A stretch of DNA of 15,333 nt from G020354785 sp964534745 (GTDB taxonomy: Bacteria; Bacteroidota; Bacteroidia; Bacteroidales; UBA10428): contig CAZHQW010000066.1 of assembly GCA_964534745.1 (NCBI GenBank), positions 1-15,333 of the forward strand, written 5' to 3'. Positions within the stretch are counted from its first letter, which is position 1; every line of letters begins with the position of its first letter. The translations under genes and the position numbers were made by a program. The notes beneath the pieces were generated by a model. It worked only from the letters and a program-made list of their open reading frames with translations. It searched no databases and had not been told where the DNA came from. Below are positions 1-8,450 of this stretch, in pieces.

Positions 1-734
1 TAAAAAGATATTCATCCCAGATAAAGATACTTTCCTCAGGTACTGAAGGGCAGCAAAGAATAAAAAATGCCAGTATCCTGGTGATTGGCGCAGGCGGTAA
101 AGGTAGCTCCGTGCTGCAAAATCTGGCTGCTGCCGGAATAGGAAAAATAGGGATTACAGATAATTTCCCGGTTGAAGAAAAAAATCTTTCAAAACAAAGG
201 CTTTACGGTAATAGTGATATCGGCAAGGAAAAGGCAATTATTTCAAAGCAAAAGCTTAAAGAGATTAACCATTTTGTCGATTATGAGCTATATAACGTTT
301 GCATAAACAATAAAAACATACTTGATATCTGCAGAGAATACAAATTAATAATTGATGCGACAGATAATTTCCCGGCCAGATATTTAATTAATGATGCCGC
401 AGTTATCCTTAATAAGCCTGTTGTATTCGGTTCAGTGCTAAATTCAGTGGGGATGGTTTCTGTATTTAATTTTAACAAAGGGCCGACACTAAGGTGCCTG
501 TACCCGGTCGCTCCTTCCGGTGATGAAAAACCTGAAATAAAAAATATTGCAGGTATTGGAATTCTCTATAATATTGTCGGCACTATTATGGCTAATGAGG
601 CACTGAAGATTATTCTGCATATGGAAAATATATTAAGTGGCAAATTGCTAATATTCAATATTTCAGACTACTCTATCTCATTTAAAAGTATAAATGTTAA
701 TCCGATCAATCTTAAAATATCTGCCCTTGATTGA
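1..734 (+). CDS. ThiF/MoeB/HesA family E1-like adenylyltransferase, 5'-truncated by window edge, degenerate active site
   Basis: Members of this family adenylate the C-terminal glycine of a ubiquitin-like sulfur carrier (ThiS, MoaD) for thiamin or molybdopterin synthesis in the cytoplasm. The frame is open from base 3, so the GTG at 81 is internal. The bases before it encode the conserved N-terminal RYS-Q-I segment and GQQRIKNASILV, and the true start must lie just off the left edge. Visible motifs are the Rossmann loop GAGGKGS, NLSKQ, IGKEKA, IDATDNFPARYLIND and RCLYP. Compared with E. coli MoeB (from memory), the Arg14 position is Ser, the Arg73 position is Lys, and the first Cys of CxxC is Thr. 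The C-terminal NPxCxxC is NPINLKI, so only one of four zinc cysteines remains. Lys86 and Asp130 equivalents are kept. There is no rhodanese domain. In Bacteroidota such genes often end a thiamin operon, but the upstream genes are not visible. Family assignment is firm; activity and pathway are uncertain. Confidence 0.86.
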   Translation, partial: KRYSSQIKILSSGTEGQQRIKNASILVIGAGGKGSSVLQNLAAAGIGKIGITDNFPVEEKNLSKQRLYGNSDIGKEKAIISKQKLKEINHFVDYELYNVCINNKNILDICREYKLIIDATDNFPARYLINDAAVILNKPVVFGSVLNSVGMVSVFNFNKGPTLRCLYPVAPSGDEKPEIKNIAGIGILYNIVGTIMANEALKIILHMENILSGKLLIFNISDYSISFKSINVNPINLKISALD

Positions 735-844
735 CTGCCTGTTTCGTCCTGTTTCATCCTATTCAGAATTGTGTAAAAATTTTATCATTTTATTTGTTAA
801 TTATTGATTAAATATGATTATTTTCAATGACATAATGAATTAGT

Positions 845-3538
845 GTGTCAATAATGTTTAATTCGCTAAGATATAGACTTTTAGGTTGGTTCCTTATATT
901 CTCCTTATTGATTGCCTGTGTTATTATCCCGTCAAATATTATATTAAACAAAAAAGAAGACAAGATTAATTCTGTTGTTAAAGAAATAAACTCTCTCCAT
1001 ATAGATTTCCTTAAAATGCTCAGATTATCCGATGACTTTTTTTATTCTGAATCATTCAATCCCAGGTTTTTTATTACCGGAGAGAGCGATATATTAAACA
1101 GGCAACAGGCTATCACAAACTCTATAAAAGAAAAAATCGCAGGCATTACCAATACTTCTGCATGGAAATCATTCAAGCATGATAATGAACTTTCGCAGGT
1201 TGCCGATGAATTTAAGGATTATTGCATAATCTATGATACCCTGGTTTATCTTATTTATAAAAAGGGCTATAAGAATTTCGGACTGGAGGGTGAAATGATA
1301 GATTATATCAATAAACTCGAGAATAATCCCAAAGTCAGCAAGGCCCGGATATTGCAAATAAGGCGTAATGAGAAGGATTATTTTTTAAGAAATGACGAAT
1401 TCTATATTGAAAACTTCGACAGACTCTCACAGAGTTTAAAATCGTCAGTTACCAGAAGCAGGCGGTTGTTAAAAAGTGAGAAATCTCTTATTATCTCTAC
1501 ACTAGACAATTATATTAATGTATTTCATCTGTTAGCTAAAGTTGACAAACAAATTGGAATAAAGCATAACTCGGGATTATGGTTTGATCTGCGACAAAAA
1601 TGTATGGCGATAGAATCGCTACTGTCACGACTTGAAAAAAAATCTGTCATCACACAGCAGGCCCTGCTTAAGAAAACAAGTATATATTATGCTGTTTTTA
1701 TGGGTTTTGTTATTTTACTCTCTGTTATAGCAAGTTATGTTTTATCTAAACATATTGTATCACATCTTGAAATCCTTACGCATTATATAATAAATCTCAC
1801 AAAACACAATTTTAAATACCCTGTAAAAATCAACCTGAGAAATTCTGCAACTGAAATCAGGCAGATCTATAAGGAATTCAGAAATATGGTCGCGCAATTG
1901 CGCGTGTGGGAAAAACAGCGGGACAGGGCTATAAAAAATGCAGAAGATAATGAACTCCGTTACCGCGAGCTTGCTGATATGTTGCCTCAGAGTATATATG
2001 AAACAGATGAACTTGGTAATTTTACCTATGTTAACAAAGCCTGGTACAATACTTTCGGTTACACTCAAGAAGATATGGATGAAGGATTAAACCTTATTGA
2101 GATAATAATTACAAAATCAAGCAGTGATTTGCTAGGGCACCACAAAATTGAAAACTCCAATTTTATCGCTATAAGGAAAGACGGTTCCAAATTCCCGGCT
2201 TCCGTATACTCTGACAATATTATTAAAGGTAACAGGTTTTGCGGACGAAGAGGTATTATTATTGATATTACGGCAAGAAATCAATATATAAGCACCCTTA
2301 AAAAGAAAACCTATAAAGCACAGACAGCGGACAAGCTTAAATCATCCTTCCTTGCCAATATGTCGCATGAGATACGTACTCCTATGAATTCTATCATCGG
2401 CTTTTCAAATTTGCTTTCTTCTGAAGAAATACCCGAAAACCAGAAAACCGAATTTGCCAGCTATATAAAATCAAGCGGAGAGTTACTGCTAAAACTTATT
2501 GATGATATAATTGATATAGCTAAAATAGAAGCCGGAGAAATAAAAATTGACAAGAAAGAATGTAATATTCTGAAAATGTTCCGTGAGCTGCAGCATACCT
2601 TCAAAGAAATAATTAATAAATCATCAAAGAAACATTTGGGAATAATCTTTAACCCCCCCGATACCGGCGAACTGATAATTAAAACAGATCCGTACAGGCT
2701 TAAACAGATATTAAGCAACCTTATTAATAATGCCATAAAATTCACTGACGCCGGATATATTGAATTTGGTTACAAGATAAATAACGAGAAAACTATAGAA
2801 TTTTTCGTTAAAGACACTGGTATCGGACTTACAAGGGATGAGATATCAATAATTTTTGAAAGATTCAAAAGGACAGTGGCCTCTGAAGAAAAAAATATTG
2901 TAGGCACCGGTCTCGGACTGGCAATATCCAAAAACCTTGTAGAACTTCTCGGCGGCGATATGTGGGTTGACTCGCATCCCGGTCTGGGAACAACTTTCTT
3001 CTTCACCCTTCCTTACCTGAAAATAACACGGGTTGAAGAGCAATTTACTTATAATGAGGATATTTTTCAGGATTATGAATGGGAAAACAAGACTATACTG
3101 GTTGTAGAAGATGATAATAATAGCTACTCTCTTTTAAAAGAGACATTAAAGAAAACCAAAGCCAATATTATCCATGCTAAAAACGGTGAAATAGCTATTG
3201 ATATTTGCAAAAGTAATATCAATATAGATATTATTCTTATGGATATTCAGTTGCCAAAGATGAACGGGTATGATGCCACACGTGAAATTAAAAAATTCAG
3301 GAAATCATTGCCTGTAATTGCCCAAACTGCATTTGCAATGGCCGGAGACAAAGAAAAAAGTATATTGGCCGGGTGCGATGATTACATATCAAAACCGATA
3401 AACATTAACAAATTATTACCAAAAATAAACCAGTTTATTGATAAGACAAGAAAAATAAAGCAACCTGCCAATAACAATGATGCCGGAACTCCCGTTGTAC
3501 AGAATAAGACATCCCATGAGCCATTAACTGATTCATAG
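845..3538 (+). CDS. Hybrid sensor histidine kinase (helical-bundle sensor, HAMP, PAS, HisKA, HATPase, REC)
   Basis: Inner-membrane hybrid kinase of about 897 residues. The first TM helix is near residues 12-34. A helical extracytoplasmic region (about 35-278) contains RRNEKDYFLR at 173-182, which resembles the signature of HBM-type bimodular helical sensors. The second TM is near 280-300, followed by a HAMP-like linker, a PAS domain from about 369, and HisKA with H508 in MSHEIRTP. The HATPase has an N-box around N625-N629, a G1 box at D657 (DTGIG) and a G2 box at 687 (GTGLGLA). The receiver domain has acidic pair D756/D757, phospho-acceptor D800 (MDIQLP) and the SKP lysine. No HPt or DNA-binding output domain follows; the tail is short and polar. 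The GTG at 845 is used for numbering, but the ATG at 854 is an equally good or better start; neither has a clear RBS. It is 19 bases upstream of the AsmA-like gene. The ligand is unknown. Confidence 0.95.
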   Translation: MSIMFNSLRYRLLGWFLIFSLLIACVIIPSNIILNKKEDKINSVVKEINSLHIDFLKMLRLSDDFFYSESFNPRFFITGESDILNRQQAITNSIKEKIAGITNTSAWKSFKHDNELSQVADEFKDYCIIYDTLVYLIYKKGYKNFGLEGEMIDYINKLENNPKVSKARILQIRRNEKDYFLRNDEFYIENFDRLSQSLKSSVTRSRRLLKSEKSLIISTLDNYINVFHLLAKVDKQIGIKHNSGLWFDLRQKCMAIESLLSRLEKKSVITQQALLKKTSIYYAVFMGFVILLSVIASYVLSKHIVSHLEILTHYIINLTKHNFKYPVKINLRNSATEIRQIYKEFRNMVAQLRVWEKQRDRAIKNAEDNELRYRELADMLPQSIYETDELGNFTYVNKAWYNTFGYTQEDMDEGLNLIEIIITKSSSDLLGHHKIENSNFIAIRKDGSKFPASVYSDNIIKGNRFCGRRGIIIDITARNQYISTLKKKTYKAQTADKLKSSFLANMSHEIRTPMNSIIGFSNLLSSEEIPENQKTEFASYIKSSGELLLKLIDDIIDIAKIEAGEIKIDKKECNILKMFRELQHTFKEIINKSSKKHLGIIFNPPDTGELIIKTDPYRLKQILSNLINNAIKFTDAGYIEFGYKINNEKTIEFFVKDTGIGLTRDEISIIFERFKRTVASEEKNIVGTGLGLAISKNLVELLGGDMWVDSHPGLGTTFFFTLPYLKITRVEEQFTYNEDIFQDYEWENKTILVVEDDNNSYSLLKETLKKTKANIIHAKNGEIAIDICKSNINIDIILMDIQLPKMNGYDATREIKKFRKSLPVIAQTAFAMAGDKEKSILAGCDDYISKPININKLLPKINQFIDKTRKIKQPANNNDAGTPVVQNKTSHEPLTDS

Positions 3539-3557
3539 GAATTTCAGGTCTTTATAT

Positions 3558-6212
3558 ATGAAAATAGCCAGACGTACTTTAATTATTGTCACTTTCTTAA
3601 TTCTTGTCCTGTTAGGCATAGGAATATATATATCAGTTACCTATGAGGATACTGCTATCAAATATTTTAAAAAATACCTGGATAATCATCTCACTACCGA
3701 AATTGAAGTGGATGACATAAGCTTTTCCCTCTTAAAAAGCTTCCCATATGCATCAGTCCGCTTTAAAAATGTTTACACCAAATCTGCGCTTAATTTCGCG
3801 GCACATGATTTTGCCGGACAGGATATTGACACACTGCTTACTGCAAATAATGTATTCTTTGAATTTGGGATACTTAAACTGCTTTCAGGCAAATATGAAA
3901 TCAGAAATATCAATATTAATAACGGAAAGCTAAAAATATTGATCGACAATGACGGCAAAGCCAATTACAACATCTGGGAATCGCGGCAAAGTGAACAGTC
4001 AAAGGATTTTAATATGAATCTGCAAAGTATGGTTTTCTCAGATATCGATATATACTTAATAAATCTTAAAGACAGATACACAGTATCAGCCTACAATAAA
4101 AAGCTTATCATCAAAGGAAATCTATCGGGTTCACTTAGTAATCTGCTTGTAAAAGGCAATTTACGCATTGCTCACTTCTCTGTAAATAATAAATTTTTAT
4201 TAGGGGATAAAGAACTTTATATCGAAAGTAATGTTCTCAATAAAGATGATAATTATAAAATCAGAAATGGCAAAATAAGGCTTGGCAGTGTAAGCTTTAA
4301 TGTCAGCGGAGATATATTATACGGTCAGCCTCCGCGTTTAACCCTGAACATATCATCAGGCAAGGCAAAATTATCTGAGATACTATCCTTGTTTCAAAAC
4401 AAAACGGACTTTTCGCCCGGATTTTTTTCTGTCTCCGGATACGCATATTTCGATTCAAAAATATCCGGGAACTTATCGCAAACATCCCCGCCTGATATCG
4501 TAGCCGCCTTTCGTGTTACAAACGGAACATTGCTTAATAAAAAATCCCGGAAAAAATTATCAGGAATAAGACTAAAAGGTAAATATACAAATGGGGAAAA
4601 AAATAATCCTGTCACTTCAGAAATTTATATAGATGATTTCTATGCCTCTGACCATAATAGTACTGTTAACGGGAAGCTGAGCATTAATAATATGAATCAG
4701 CCGCAGTTCAGGCTAGTCCTTAATGCCAGTATTGATCTTAATGAAATGCAGAGTTTTATTAATATAGACACCCTTGAATATATAAATGGTAATCTAAATG
4801 CTAAAATTGATATCACCGGTTTAATACCGGATGTTAAAAAGATTACAAAAAGAGATATTATTGGATTTACAAAAAATTGTATACTGAATTTTTCCGGGGC
4901 TAATTTCAAGTTAAAAGGCACAGGTCTTATCGTTAATAATATCAACGGTGGAGTATTTGTTAAAGATAATATTAAGCTCAGTAATCTTTCTTTAAGCATT
5001 GGCAGCAATACTTTGCTGGTTGACGGCATATTAGACAATTTTTTTGAATTTGCCCTGCTCAGGGATAAATACCTGGTCCTTAATGCTGAAATAAGTTCTG
5101 ATATTATAAACATTAAGACACCTTTAATATATAAGTTGCAGGATAACTCCGGGAAAGAGGAATCAGCTGCCAGCCTGCCAGCTAATTTGCTTGTGAAAGC
5201 AAATGTCGGCATTAAAAGCCTGTCTGTTGATAAGTTTGAAGCTTCAAATATTTCAGGTGTTATAAATTACAGTCCGGGCATTATAAACTTCAGCATAAAG
5301 CAACTAAGATCTTTTGACGGCAGCATAACAGGACATGGCCTGATTACTGAAAAAAAAGATAGTTATTTTATCCAGTGCCAGTCAGACCTTAAACTACTTG
5401 ATATCAACAGGTTCTTTTACTCATTCAACAATTTTGGTCAAAGTTTCATTGTCGATAAAAACCTTAAAGGACATCTGTCAGGTGATGTTGTATTCTCTGC
5501 TATTGTGGATAAAAAATCGGGTTTCCTAAAAGAGACTGTTAAGGCAGATGGCAATTTAAAAATAGAGAACGGAGAACTGATCCAATTCGAGCCAATGATG
5601 GGACTTTCCAGGTATATTGAATTGGAAGAATTAAATTACATAAAATTCAAGACACTAAGCAATGAAATACTAATCAGGGACCAAATAATTACAATTCCGG
5701 AAATGGATATATATTCTTCTGCCATCAATATAACCGCCCTGGGCATTCATAAATTTGATAACAGTTATGATTACAGGATAAGGGTATCCATGACCGACCT
5801 GTTATTTAATAAAGCAAGAAAAAAAAGAAAAGAAATTAGTGACTTTGGTATCATTGAAGATGATGAACTGGGCAAAATAAGTGTCCCTTTAAAATTCATT
5901 GGAAAAGGAGACAATTACGAAATATCATTTGACAGAAAGGCAGCTCTTGGCACACTGAAAAATAATATTCAAAATGAAAAAAAGGTACTTGGCAACATAT
6001 TCAGGGAAGAATTTAATTATTCGCATGAAGATAACAACCTTAAAGAATTGGAGATAAATAACAAGAGTACAGACTATAATATTTCATGGGAGGAGCAATA
6101 TGATAAAAAAGATGCTATATTTGAAAAAAAGGATTTGAATAAAGATCACTCCCCTGAATATATTATAGAATGGGACGAAAATGAGGATACGCTGGATAGA
6201 AAAAATGATTAA
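3558..6212 (+). CDS. AsmA-like envelope protein (AsmA_2-type C-terminal region)
   Basis: A long (884 aa) protein with one N-terminal TM anchor (about residues 6-27) and a large region rich in beta-type alternating sequence, the architecture of AsmA/TamB-like proteins. These sit in the periplasm anchored to the inner membrane and are linked to phospholipid transport to, or homeostasis of, the outer membrane. The N-terminal part has the AsmA pattern of an early Y-F-K-K-Y-L segment followed by 'EVDDISFSLLKSFPY'. Residues about 661-800 resemble the AsmA_2 C-terminal domain: NGELIQFEPM, a following F-x-x-L-S-N-E stretch, IPEMDIYSSA and LGIHKFDNSYDYRI. The last 80 residues are charged and contain two similar Y-x-I-x-W-(E/D)-E motifs (W844, W872). 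The ATG start is directly followed by a basic KIARR and the TM. It lies between two kinase genes in a probable operon. Function is inferred from family architecture only. Confidence 0.85.
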   Translation: MKIARRTLIIVTFLILVLLGIGIYISVTYEDTAIKYFKKYLDNHLTTEIEVDDISFSLLKSFPYASVRFKNVYTKSALNFAAHDFAGQDIDTLLTANNVFFEFGILKLLSGKYEIRNININNGKLKILIDNDGKANYNIWESRQSEQSKDFNMNLQSMVFSDIDIYLINLKDRYTVSAYNKKLIIKGNLSGSLSNLLVKGNLRIAHFSVNNKFLLGDKELYIESNVLNKDDNYKIRNGKIRLGSVSFNVSGDILYGQPPRLTLNISSGKAKLSEILSLFQNKTDFSPGFFSVSGYAYFDSKISGNLSQTSPPDIVAAFRVTNGTLLNKKSRKKLSGIRLKGKYTNGEKNNPVTSEIYIDDFYASDHNSTVNGKLSINNMNQPQFRLVLNASIDLNEMQSFINIDTLEYINGNLNAKIDITGLIPDVKKITKRDIIGFTKNCILNFSGANFKLKGTGLIVNNINGGVFVKDNIKLSNLSLSIGSNTLLVDGILDNFFEFALLRDKYLVLNAEISSDIINIKTPLIYKLQDNSGKEESAASLPANLLVKANVGIKSLSVDKFEASNISGVINYSPGIINFSIKQLRSFDGSITGHGLITEKKDSYFIQCQSDLKLLDINRFFYSFNNFGQSFIVDKNLKGHLSGDVVFSAIVDKKSGFLKETVKADGNLKIENGELIQFEPMMGLSRYIELEELNYIKFKTLSNEILIRDQIITIPEMDIYSSAINITALGIHKFDNSYDYRIRVSMTDLLFNKARKKRKEISDFGIIEDDELGKISVPLKFIGKGDNYEISFDRKAALGTLKNNIQNEKKVLGNIFREEFNYSHEDNNLKELEINNKSTDYNISWEEQYDKKDAIFEKKDLNKDHSPEYIIEWDENEDTLDRKND

Positions 6213-6237
6213 TTTTGAAGCATAAAAATATACGGTT

Positions 6238-7902
6238 TTGAATATTTACGTGATTAAATTCAGATGGAAATTACTGCTATTTGTACTGGCAGTTATTATT
6301 GGAGTAGGTTCGTTATGGTATACAAGGAAGCTCGTCAGGAAACTGGCAGACGAGGAAAGAAAAAAGGTTGAGCTTTGGGCTGAAGCACAAAGTAAAATAT
6401 TGATGAAAGGCCTATCAGAAGATCTCATGTCATTCTTTATGAAAGTTATTAAGAATAATGAGACAGTACCTGTTATTCTCGTGGACAAAGACGACAACAT
6501 TATTACCTATAGAAATCTGAATCCCAAAAAGGCTGACAATCCAAAATACCTCAGGCGGAAATTGATGCAGATGAAGGAGCAAAAGAATATTATTGAAATA
6601 GAACTGCCCCCGGAAAACGAAAAGGAATTATATGTAAATGCATTCAAAGATCTGTTCTCATCCGTCAATGACACTGTATATAATGATATTCAGCCAGGAC
6701 CGGAAAAATCAATGATTTCTATTTATGATTATATAACAGGTTACCTGGAATGGTATTCAGGAGGCATTGAAGATATAACATTAAATATTGATTCTGCAAA
6801 ATATAGTAATATATACTCTTATGGTCCCAAAAAGTACTTTACATATGTATATATTGACAAATCCTTCTCGGGAAAATACCAGGGGACGCAAATGTTTAGA
6901 TATAATAAGAAACTCATCTTTAAGATTATATTTGAAAAAAAGAGTAATTCTTATACAGGCTATAAAATAGGCGGCATTAAGAGGTTTTCATCCTTAACCG
7001 AAAATAAAGATTCTAAAGCTGCCGCTAAAATGAAAGTTACAAATGTTGCTGAAGATAAGCTTAATGAGATACATATGCATACCAGACAAATTCTGGAAGA
7101 TTACATTCGAAAACTTGCTTTGCTGGGCAGTCCGAATCAATACCTGTATTACAGTAAATCTATAATACTGATAAAACTTACATATTATCCTTATGTTCAG
7201 CTTGGAGTGATCCTGCTTTTTATCCTTGTTTCCTATTTTGCTTTCAGCTACTCAAGGAAAGCTGAACAAAACCAGGTTTGGGTGGGCTTGTCAAAAGAAA
7301 CGGCACATCAGCTGGGAACCCCAATATCTTCGCTTCTTGCCTGGCTTGAAATGATGAAAATTAAAAGCTCAGATAATGAGATGCTTGTCGAGCTTGAGAA
7401 AGATATAATGCGGCTTGAAAAAATTACAAGCAGATTCTCAAAAATCGGCTCTAAACCCCTATTAAGGAAGGAGAATATTCAGAAAATTATAACGACTACA
7501 ATAAATTATTTAAAGTCGCGCTCTTCTGATAAAATCACTTTTAAACTCGATACGCCCTCTGAAGTATTGAACATCCCTTTAAATGCATCTCTCTTCGAAT
7601 GGGTAATAGAAAATGTATGCAAAAATGCCATTGATGCTGTTAATGGTTCTGGTGAAATTACTTTGTCTATAACGGATCATACACAGGTTATTTATATAGA
7701 CATCTCAGATTCAGGAAAAGGCATATCAAAAAGCAAATTCAAAACAATATTTAAACCTGGCTATACAACAAAAGAAAGAGGATGGGGCCTTGGTCTTTCA
7801 CTTACTAAAAGAATAATAGAAGAATACCATGACGGTAAAATATTTGTCTATGAATCTGAAATCGGGAAAGGCACTGTTATCAGAATAGTACTAAAGAAAT
7901 AA
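6238..7902 (+). CDS. Two-TM sensor histidine kinase, orphan ('AHQLGTP' H-box family)
   Basis: Membrane histidine kinase of 554 residues. TM1 is near residues 10-28, and an extracytoplasmic domain of roughly 290 residues follows; its start (VILVDKDDNIITYRN) looks PAS/Cache-like. TM2 is near 318-338. The dimerisation helix carries the phospho-acceptor H357 in KETAHQLGTPISSLLAW, an H-box common in Bacteroidota kinases. The ATPase domain has N459/N463 in the N-box, D491 in DSGKGIS, and the G2 box GWGLGLSL from 515. It ends right after the ATPase domain, with no receiver domain. No response regulator gene is in the window. There is no ATG before TM1: the only in-frame candidates are TTG 6238 and GTG 6250, with a stop at 6223, so the start is uncertain by four codons. 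It follows the AsmA-like gene by 25 bases and precedes rnpA by 24, suggesting co-transcription. The signal and the partner regulator are unknown. Confidence 0.93.
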   Translation: MNIYVIKFRWKLLLFVLAVIIGVGSLWYTRKLVRKLADEERKKVELWAEAQSKILMKGLSEDLMSFFMKVIKNNETVPVILVDKDDNIITYRNLNPKKADNPKYLRRKLMQMKEQKNIIEIELPPENEKELYVNAFKDLFSSVNDTVYNDIQPGPEKSMISIYDYITGYLEWYSGGIEDITLNIDSAKYSNIYSYGPKKYFTYVYIDKSFSGKYQGTQMFRYNKKLIFKIIFEKKSNSYTGYKIGGIKRFSSLTENKDSKAAAKMKVTNVAEDKLNEIHMHTRQILEDYIRKLALLGSPNQYLYYSKSIILIKLTYYPYVQLGVILLFILVSYFAFSYSRKAEQNQVWVGLSKETAHQLGTPISSLLAWLEMMKIKSSDNEMLVELEKDIMRLEKITSRFSKIGSKPLLRKENIQKIITTTINYLKSRSSDKITFKLDTPSEVLNIPLNASLFEWVIENVCKNAIDAVNGSGEITLSITDHTQVIYIDISDSGKGISKSKFKTIFKPGYTTKERGWGLGLSLTKRIIEEYHDGKIFVYESEIGKGTVIRIVLKK

Positions 7903-7926
7903 AACTATAAATTTTTCCTCATATTA

Positions 7927-8316
7927 ATGTTGTCCAAAAGATTCAGGTTTTATAAAAAAGAGAGACTTACCGGGAAAAAAATTATCAATCTCCTTTTTAA
8001 TTCAGGAAATGCATTTTCATTATACCCGCTGAAAATATACTGGATTGAAACAGATGGTCATCAAAAATTCCCTGTCCAGGTGCTTGTGAATGCTGCAAGT
8101 AAAATTATGAGGAAGACCCACATAAAAAACTTAGCTATAAGAAGAATTAAGGAAGCATACCGCTTAAAAAAGCATATATTGTACAAGAATCTGGCAACTA
8201 TTAATAAGTCAATTGTAATTGCTTATATATACGTAAGTTACGATATATTACCTTATAAAGAAATTGAAGCTCTTATAGAAGATTCCTTTAAAATAATACT
8301 TAAAGAATTAAAGTAG
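7927..8316 (+). CDS. rnpA: Ribonuclease P protein component
   Basis: Small basic protein (129 aa) that binds the RNase P RNA and helps it cleave the 5' leader of pre-tRNAs. Recognisable features are the N-terminal KERLTGKKIINLLFNSG segment, YPLKIYW, the FPVQVLV strand, and the helix KNLAIRRIKEAYRLKKH, which aligns with the family RNR-type signature (typically RNRxKRxxREAYR). Here Arg-Asn-Arg is Lys-Asn-Leu and the following Lys is Ile, so the signature is weakened, although the terminal R-x-x-EAYRL part is intact. The length is normal for the family. The ATG at 7927 gives the expected N-terminus. It is the last gene of the four-gene plus-strand run and is followed by 134 AT-rich bases with no convincing terminator, then by the convergent symporter gene. 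The usual rpmH/yidD/yidC neighbours are absent here. Confidence 0.93.
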   Translation: MLSKRFRFYKKERLTGKKIINLLFNSGNAFSLYPLKIYWIETDGHQKFPVQVLVNAASKIMRKTHIKNLAIRRIKEAYRLKKHILYKNLATINKSIVIAYIYVSYDILPYKEIEALIEDSFKIILKELK

Positions 8317-8450
8317 TTAATTAATTTTATATTATTTCTAATCTGTATTTTATATATTTTAGCTACAAATATGTTTTTAATTCATAAAGCTATAGTTTCG
8401 GTACTTCCTTTATTTATCTATATATCTGATATATATGTTCTCTTGATAAT

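Noticed and set aside
738..767. Three tandem near-copies of a 10-base unit (CCTGTTTCGT, CCTGTTTCAT, CCTATTCAGA) just after the E1-like gene
   Set aside because: Too short and imperfect to call a repeat element; it has no hairpin or T-run to make it a terminator and may be simple slippage.
785..800. TTTTATTTG as a -7 box for the hybrid kinase gene
   Set aside because: It does not fit TAnnTTTG (the A is misplaced), and no -33 element sits at the right distance.
4697..5212. 171-codon open frame on the minus strand
   Set aside because: It lies wholly antisense within the AsmA-like gene, has no recognisable domain, and the plus-strand frame is clearly coding.
7261..7902. Treating the C-terminal part of the second kinase as a degenerate pseudogene because it lacks a receiver and has an unusual H-box
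   Set aside because: All catalytic boxes (H357, N459/N463, D491, G515-G519) are intact, and the AHQLGTP H-box is common in Bacteroidota kinases.
8317..8450. ATATATC-T-GATATAT near-palindrome as a terminator between rnpA and the symporter
   Set aside because: The stem is pure AT except one pair, the loop would be too small, and no T-run follows; no convincing terminator was found here.
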